Assembly (NCBI RefSeq): GCF_001552355.1
Contig: NZ_BCRA01000057.1
Location: forward strand, 1-36,359
DNA from: Microbacterium resistens NBRC 103078
Lineage (GTDB): Bacteria; Actinomycetota; Actinomycetes; Actinomycetales; Microbacteriaceae
Length of the DNA stretch: 36,359 bases
Reading direction: 5' to 3'
The notes beneath the pieces were generated by a model, which did no database searches, was not told the origin of the DNA, and worked only from the letters and a program-made list of their open reading frames with translations. The translations under genes were made by a program, and so were the position numbers. Positions 32,171 through 36,359 of this stretch are shown piece by piece. The stretch's first letter is position 1. The number at the start of each line of letters is the position of its first letter.

Positions 32171-32203
32171 CGTTTCGTCTCGCTTCGCTCGCTCAACGAC
32201 CGG
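32171..32203. repeat. REP-like element between gyrB and gyrA
   Basis: A 33-nt copy (starts CGTTTCGTCTCGCTTCGCTC), the exact reverse complement of the copy at 18237-18269. It fills more than half of the 57-nt gap. Confidence 0.88.
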
Positions 32204-32223
32204 AAATTGAAGAAGACACACAC

Positions 32224-34773
32224 ATGACTGACGAAGAACGTCCCGAGCCGTACCACGAGCACGGCAAGATCGACCAGGTCGATCTGCAGTCCGAGATGCA
32301 GCGGTCGTACCTCGACTACGCGATGGCCGTCATCGTCGGCCGGGCGCTGCCCGACGTCCGGGACGGGCTCAAGCCGGTGCACCGTCGCGTGATCTACGGC
32401 ATGTACGACGGCGGGTTCCGACCGGACAAGTCGTTCTCGAAGTGCGCCCGCGTCGTCGGCGAGGTGATGGGGCAGTACCACCCGCACGGCGACTCGGCGA
32501 TCTACGACGCCCTCGTCCGTCTCGTGCAGCCGTGGTCGATGCGCTACCCGCTCGCGCTGGGGCAGGGAAACTTCGGCTCCCCGGGCAACATGGGCGCCGC
32601 GGCCCCGCGGTACACCGAGACGAAGATGGCTCCCCTCGCGCTGGAGATGGTGCGGGACATCGAAGAGGAGACCGTCGACTTCTCCGACAACTACGACGGG
32701 CAGACCCAGGAGCCGGACGTCCTGCCGGCCCGGTTCCCGAACCTCCTCGTCAACGGGTCCGTCGGCATCGCGGTCGGAATGGCCACGAACATCCCCCCGC
32801 ACAACCTCCGCGAGGTGGCCGATGCCGCGCTGTGGGCGATGGACAACCCCGACCTGCCGCGCGAGGAGCTGCTGGACGGACTGATCCGGCGCGTTCCGGG
32901 TCCGGACTTCCCGACCGGTGCCCAGATCCTCGGCACCAAGGGGATCCACGAGGCGTACCGCACGGGCCGCGGCTCCATCACGATGCGCGCCGTCGTCGGG
33001 GTCGAGGAGATCCAGGGCCGCACGTGCCTGGTCATCACCGAGCTCCCGTACCAGGTGAACCCCGACAACCTGGCCGTGAAGATCGGCGACCTCGCCCGCG
33101 AGGGCAAGATCAACGGGATCGCCGACATCCGCGACGAGACCAGCGATCGCACCGGTCAGCGCCTCGTGATCGTGCTCAAGCGCGACGCGGTGGCGAAGGT
33201 CGTGCTGAACAACCTCTACAAGCACACGCAGCTGCAGGAGAACTTCGGCGCGAACATGCTCGCGATCGTGGACGGCGTGCCGCGGACGCTCGCGCTGGAC
33301 GGGTTCATCACCCACTGGATCGACCACCAGATCGACGTCATCGTCCGCCGCACGAAGTTCCGGCTGCGCAAGGCCGAAGAGCGGATGCACATCCTGCGCG
33401 GGTACCTCAAGGCGCTCGACGCGCTCGACGAGGTCATCGCGCTGATCCGCCGCTCCCCCACCGTCGACGACGCGCGCGAGGGCCTGAAGTCCCTGCTGGA
33501 GATCGACGACATCCAGGCGGATGCCATCCTGCAGATGCAGCTGCGTCGCCTCGCGGCGCTGGAACGCCAGAAGATCATCGACGAGGCCACCGAGCTCGAG
33601 GCCCAGATCGCGGAGTACAAGGAGATCATCGCGGACCCGGCGCGCCAGCGCACGATCATCCGCGAGGAGCTCACCGCCATCGTCGACCGCTTCGGCGACG
33701 AGCGACGCACGCACATCCTGCACGGCTTCGACGGCGACATGTCGATGGAGGACCTGATCCCCGAGGAGGAGATGGTCGTCACCGTCACGCGGGAGGGATA
33801 CGTCAAGCGGACCCGCAGCGACAACTACCGGTCGCAGCATCGCGGCGGCAAGGGCGTGAAGGGCGCGCAGCTGCGCTCGGACGACGTGGTGGAGCACTTC
33901 TTCGTGACCACCACGCACCACTGGCTGCTGTTCTTCACGGACAAGGGCCGGGTGTATCGCGCGAAGGCCTACGAGATCCCCGAGGCCGGGCGCGACGCCA
34001 AGGGCCAGCACGTGGCGAACCTGCTGGCGCTCCAGCCGGAGGAGAAGATCGCGCAGATCCTCGACATCCGCGACTACGCCGCCGCCGAGTACCTCGTGCT
34101 CGCGACCCGACAGGGTCTGGTGAAGAAGAGCCGGCTCACGGACTACGACACCAACCGCCAGGGCGGGGTCATCGCGATCCGCCTGCGGGAGGAGGACGAG
34201 CTGGTCAGCGCGTTCCTCTCGGACGCGGTCGACGACATCCTGCTCATCAGCCGGATGGGCATGTCGCTGCGCTTCCACGCGACCGACGAGGCGCTGCGGC
34301 CGATGGGCCGTGCGACCGAGGGCGTCAAGGGGATGCGGTTCCGCGAGGGCGACAGCCTGCTGTCGGCGTCCCTCGTCGACGACGACAGCTTCGTCTTCGT
34401 GGTGACCGACGGCGGGTACGCCAAGCGCACGGCCGTGGACGAGTACCGGGTCCAGGGACGAGGCGGACAGGGCATCAAGGTCGCCAAGCTCAACGACGAT
34501 CGGGGGGTCCTCGCGGGCGGTCTCATCGTCTCCGAGGACGACGAGGTCTTGGTGGTTCTTGCCAGCGGCAAGGTGGTACGCTCTGCCGTGGCCGAGGTGC
34601 CGGCGAAGGGACGCGACACGATGGGTGTCGTCTTCGCCCGGACCGGGGACGATGATCGGATCCTCGCGATCGCCCGGAACACCGAACGCGGCCTGGCCGA
34701 AGCGGAAGATCCTGAAGGCGCGGACACCGCGGACGCCGACACACAGACCCCCCAGGAGAGTGCGGACGAATGA
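32224..34773 (+). CDS. gyrA: DNA gyrase subunit A
   Basis: The protein has 849 residues. The winged-helix and tower region has [20 protein letters not shown], the quinolone-binding segment [10 protein letters not shown] with Ser91 and Asp95 (E. coli Ser83 and Asp87, the susceptible residues), and catalytic Tyr130 in AAPRYTE. The C-terminal beta-pinwheel carries the GyrA box QHRGGKG near 538-544, needed for DNA wrapping, and ends with an acidic tail. The ATG at 32224 follows a purine-rich AGAAG. The stop overlaps the DUF3566 start (ATGA). Confidence 0.97.
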   Translation: MTDEERPEPYHEHGKIDQVDLQSEMQRSYLDYAMAVIVGRALPDVRDGLKPVHRRVIYGMYDGGFRPDKSFSKCARVVGEVMGQYHPHGDSAIYDALVRLVQPWSMRYPLALGQGNFGSPGNMGAAAPRYTETKMAPLALEMVRDIEEETVDFSDNYDGQTQEPDVLPARFPNLLVNGSVGIAVGMATNIPPHNLREVADAALWAMDNPDLPREELLDGLIRRVPGPDFPTGAQILGTKGIHEAYRTGRGSITMRAVVGVEEIQGRTCLVITELPYQVNPDNLAVKIGDLAREGKINGIADIRDETSDRTGQRLVIVLKRDAVAKVVLNNLYKHTQLQENFGANMLAIVDGVPRTLALDGFITHWIDHQIDVIVRRTKFRLRKAEERMHILRGYLKALDALDEVIALIRRSPTVDDAREGLKSLLEIDDIQADAILQMQLRRLAALERQKIIDEATELEAQIAEYKEIIADPARQRTIIREELTAIVDRFGDERRTHILHGFDGDMSMEDLIPEEEMVVTVTREGYVKRTRSDNYRSQHRGGKGVKGAQLRSDDVVEHFFVTTTHHWLLFFTDKGRVYRAKAYEIPEAGRDAKGQHVANLLALQPEEKIAQILDIRDYAAAEYLVLATRQGLVKKSRLTDYDTNRQGGVIAIRLREEDELVSAFLSDAVDDILLISRMGMSLRFHATDEALRPMGRATEGVKGMRFREGDSLLSASLVDDDSFVFVVTDGGYAKRTAVDEYRVQGRGGQGIKVAKLNDDRGVLAGGLIVSEDDEVLVVLASGKVVRSAVAEVPAKGRDTMGVVFARTGDDDRILAIARNTERGLAEAEDPEGADTADADTQTPQESADE

Positions 34774-35174
34774 GCACGGTAGCGGACAAGCTGGCGAAGA
34801 AGTCGTCGAAGAAGACCACCGGGAAGCAGGTTCGCCTGCGCCTGGTCTACGTCGACTTCTGGTCGGCCGTGAAGCTGTCGTTCCTCGGCGCGGTCGCGAT
34901 CGCGATCGTGACGATCGTGTCGTTCTTCCTGATGTACCTCATCGTGCAGGCCACCGGACTCGTGGGCAAGGCGGACGAGATCGTCAGCGGCTTCTCGGAC
35001 GGACAGATCTCGCTCACGCAGGTCCTGGGCCTGCCGCAGGTCATGGCGTTCGGCTCGGTCGTCGCGATCCTGAACCTCGTCGTGTTCACCGTGCTCGGCG
35101 CGATCATCGCCGGGATCTACAACCTCGCGGTCAAGGTCACCGGCGGGCTGCTCGTCGGATTCACCTCCAGCTGA
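34770..35174 (+). CDS. DUF3566 membrane protein
   Basis: The protein has 134 residues: a basic N-terminus ([13 protein letters not shown]), the [16 protein letters not shown] entry to membrane helix 1 (about 36-62), an outside loop, and helix 2 (about 92-115) followed by [13 protein letters not shown]. This is the DUF3566 family, regularly found after gyrA in actinobacteria. Its function is unknown. The ATGA overlap with gyrA couples its translation, which is unusual for a membrane protein and a topoisomerase. Confidence 0.92.
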   Translation: MSTVADKLAKKSSKKTTGKQVRLRLVYVDFWSAVKLSFLGAVAIAIVTIVSFFLMYLIVQATGLVGKADEIVSGFSDGQISLTQVLGLPQVMAFGSVVAILNLVVFTVLGAIIAGIYNLAVKVTGGLLVGFTSS

Positions 35175-35190
35175 TCCACTGATCCGCGTC

Positions 35191-35224
35191 CGATGCCCCG
35201 TGCTCCGTCGAGCGCGGGGCATCG
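35191..35224. terminator. Terminator after the gyrA-DUF3566 operon
   Basis: CGATGCCCCG (35191-35200) pairs with CGGGGCATCG (35215-35224); the stem extends inward to 15 pairs (one G-U) around loop CGTC. It stands between convergent genes and can serve both. Confidence 0.8.
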
Positions 35225-35266
35225 TCGTCTCCGCACCCCGGTTGTGCCGATCCCCTCCACGAGGCT

Positions 35267-35995
35267 CTACACGACGCCGGTCGTGCCGAGCAGCGTCCCG
35301 ATCCCCCAGGTCGCGGCCAGCGCGAGCGCACCGCCGATCACGAGGCGGATCGAGGCGCGGAGGGATGAGGCTCCGCCGATCCGCGCCGACACGGTGCCGG
35401 TGATCGCGAGGGCGAGCAGGACGGCGACGAAGGTCACCGGGACCCGCAACTCGGCCGGCGGCAACAGGATCGCGAGGAGCGGCAGCAGCGCGCCGAGCGT
35501 GAAGGCGACCGCGGACGAGATGGCGGCGTGCCACGGGTTGACCAGGTCGTCCTGATCGATCCCGAGCTCGACCTCGAGGTGGGCGGACAGCGCGTCGTGC
35601 GCGGTGAGCTCGGCGGCGACCTGTCGGGCGGTCGCCTCGGAGAGGCCGCGACGGCGGTAGAGCCCGGCGAGCTCTTCCAGCTCCTCCTCAGGCATGGTCC
35701 GCAGCTCGTGACGCTCCTTGGCGATGAGCGCCCTCTCCGTGTCGCGCTGGCTGCTCACGGAGACGTACTCGCCGAGCGCCATGGAGATCGCGCCGCCCAC
35801 CAGCCCGGCGAGCCCGGCGGTGAGGAGCGCGGCGTTGTCGGTCGTCGCGCCCGCGACGCCGACGACGAGCGAGGCGACCGACACGATGCCGTCGTTCGCG
35901 CCGAGCACCCCGGCGCGGAGCCAGTTGAGCTTCTGGCCCAGTCCGGTGCCGTGGGGTTCCCCGTCGTGCGACGGCGCCTCGTCGATCCCGCTCAT
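35267..35995 (-). CDS. VIT1/CCC1 family iron/manganese transporter
   Basis: The protein has 242 residues and five membrane helices. It opens with KLNWLRAGVLGANDGIVSVA, the conserved first helix of vacuolar-iron-transporter-like proteins; SMALGEYVSVSSQRDTE follows helix 2. The cytoplasmic region (about 75-150) is Glu-, Arg- and His-rich (KERHELRTMPEEELEELAGLY) and in this family binds metal. It would move Fe2+ or Mn2+ out of the cytoplasm. AGGAGGAGG lies 5 nt before the ATG at 35995. A second ribosome-binding site with a mini-ORF lies just upstream. Confidence 0.9.
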   Translation of the reverse strand: MSGIDEAPSHDGEPHGTGLGQKLNWLRAGVLGANDGIVSVASLVVGVAGATTDNAALLTAGLAGLVGGAISMALGEYVSVSSQRDTERALIAKERHELRTMPEEELEELAGLYRRRGLSEATARQVAAELTAHDALSAHLEVELGIDQDDLVNPWHAAISSAVAFTLGALLPLLAILLPPAELRVPVTFVAVLLALAITGTVSARIGGASSLRASIRLVIGGALALAATWGIGTLLGTTGVV

Positions 35996-36015
35996 GCGTC
36001 CTCCTCCTCGCTCAT
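35992..36015 (-). CDS. Seven-codon mini-ORF overlapping the VIT start
   Basis: ATG at 36015-36013 starts MSEEEDA and ends in TGA at 35994-35992, which overlaps the VIT start codon (ATGA). It has its own AGAGAAGGA site. The region arose from a 20-bp-offset duplication of GGACGCATGAGCG. Translation is not proven; coupling to the VIT gene is the likely effect. Confidence 0.4.
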   Translation of the reverse strand: MSEEEDA

Positions 36016-36073
36016 GCGTCCTTCTCTTCGACGTGTCCATCATGGCCCCGCCGACCGACACCCGTCTCCCCCG

Positions 36074-36136
36074 CGTCGAGTGGTCAGTTTCTGTGGGTTG
36101 GCGGGCGCTGAACCCACAGAAACTGACCACTCGACG
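36074..36136. repeat. Perfect 26-bp inverted repeat
   Basis: Arms 36074-36099 and 36111-36136 are exactly complementary (left arm begins CGTCGAGTGGTCAGTTTCTG), with an 11-nt loop. It lies between the divergent VIT gene and the gene at 36240, so it is not an ordinary terminator for either. It does not resemble the other REP-like family. Confidence 0.9.
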
Positions 36137-36203
36137 GACGGGGAGGGGGATGCCGCGCGGGGAGGGTAGGGAAACCCCGAAGCGAGGCGTCCGGATGCCC
36201 CCG

Positions 36204-36232
36204 TTACGAGGGGATGCCGTCCGCCGTAGCGT
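36204..36232 (+). promoter_or_regulatory. Promoter of a probably leaderless gene
   Basis: TTACGA (36204-36209), 17 nt, TAGCGT (36227-36232), then 7 nt to the ATG at 36240. Transcription would start at or next to the start codon. Confidence 0.5.
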
Positions 36233-36239
36233 GGATGCC

Positions 36240-36359
36240 ATGACCACGAATCCGTCCTCCGACCCGGCCGCCACGGTGCCGACGTCCCCCACGCCCGGGG
36301 CCCCCGCAGCGCCGACCCCGCCGGGCCAGGCCGACGCGCACGCTCCGCTCGTCCCCCCG
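36240..36359 (+). CDS. Start of a Pro/Ala/Thr-rich protein (3' truncated)
   Basis: ATG at 36240 opens a frame that runs off the window: 40 residues, low complexity (MTTNPSSDPAATVPTSPTPG and on), rich in Pro, Ala and Thr. Many actinobacterial membrane proteins have such disordered cytoplasmic N-termini, but no domain is reached here, so I give no function. A -10 hexamer placed 7 nt upstream supports this start. Confidence 0.6.
   Translation, partial: MTTNPSSDPAATVPTSPTPGAPAAPTPPGQADAHAPLVPP

Noticed and set aside
32485..32520. Quinolone-resistance change in GyrA
   Set aside because: Ser91 and Asp95 are the wild-type residues, so no resistance is indicated.
29377..34278. A 1633-codon open frame on the minus strand across recF-gyrA
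   Set aside because: It is the antisense frame of gyrB and gyrA, rich in Val, Asp, Arg and Leu from reversed GC-rich codons. No family motif is seen, and the sense genes are certain.
35175..35266. tRNA-Ile or tRNA-Ala after gyrA
   Set aside because: These often follow gyrA in actinobacteria, but no T-loop or acceptor pairing is present; the gap holds only a terminator.

Overview
The window is very GC-rich, uses GTG as well as ATG starts, and carries the chromosomal origin of an actinobacterium. Gene order (parB-parA-rsmG-jag-yidC-yidD-rnpA-rpmH | dnaA-oriC-dnaN-recF-DUF721-gyrB-gyrA-DUF3566), MurJ beside a DUF6049 protein, and the repeat style point to Micrococcales, most likely Microbacteriaceae (Microbacterium or a close relative). 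The genus is inferred from gene order and protein style, not from a database search.

Layout, left to right. Bases 1-3243 hold the 3' end of an LPXTG surface-protein gene, a flavin-dependent luciferase-like oxidoreductase and a class I methyltransferase. Bases 3481-9508 form a rightward cell-envelope and redox block: DUF6049 membrane protein, MurJ lipid II flippase, YigZ, then trxB and trxA. Each trx gene is preceded by a GGAAY-N18-GTT element matching the SigR/SigH disulfide-stress promoter. Bases 9587-15898 are an accessory sugar locus: a leftward cluster (two-domain GNAT, lipoprotein binding protein, two ABC permeases, variant PIG-L deacetylase) divergent from a signal-less NamZ-like (DUF1343/GH171) exo-muramidase. 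I read it as a candidate system for importing and breaking down cell-wall amino sugars. Bases 15903-17797 hold a small unknown protein and an MFS sugar porter.

Bases 17798-24305 are the partition and ribosome/membrane-biogenesis arm on the minus strand. Seven parS palindromes lie within 4 kb; one overlaps the parA start codon. The stretch downstream of parB mixes three parS sites with a REP-like palindromic repeat family. Copies of that family also lie in the 3' end of recF and between gyrB and gyrA.

Bases 24306-26567 contain the dnaA promoter, dnaA and oriC. oriC has at least six DnaA boxes or near-boxes, a run of three GTTAAC motifs and an alternating CG tract. Bases 26568-35174 are the replication arm on the plus strand: dnaN, a GNAT gene, recF, a DUF721/DciA-like gene, gyrB, gyrA and a DUF3566 membrane protein, mostly joined by overlapping stop/start codons. 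The window closes with a VIT-family metal transporter that has a duplicated ribosome-binding site and a mini-ORF, a perfect 26-bp inverted repeat, and the start of a proline/alanine-rich gene that looks leaderless.

All core genes on both sides of oriC are transcribed away from it, on the leading strand. I found no tRNA, rRNA, insertion sequence or CRISPR array.
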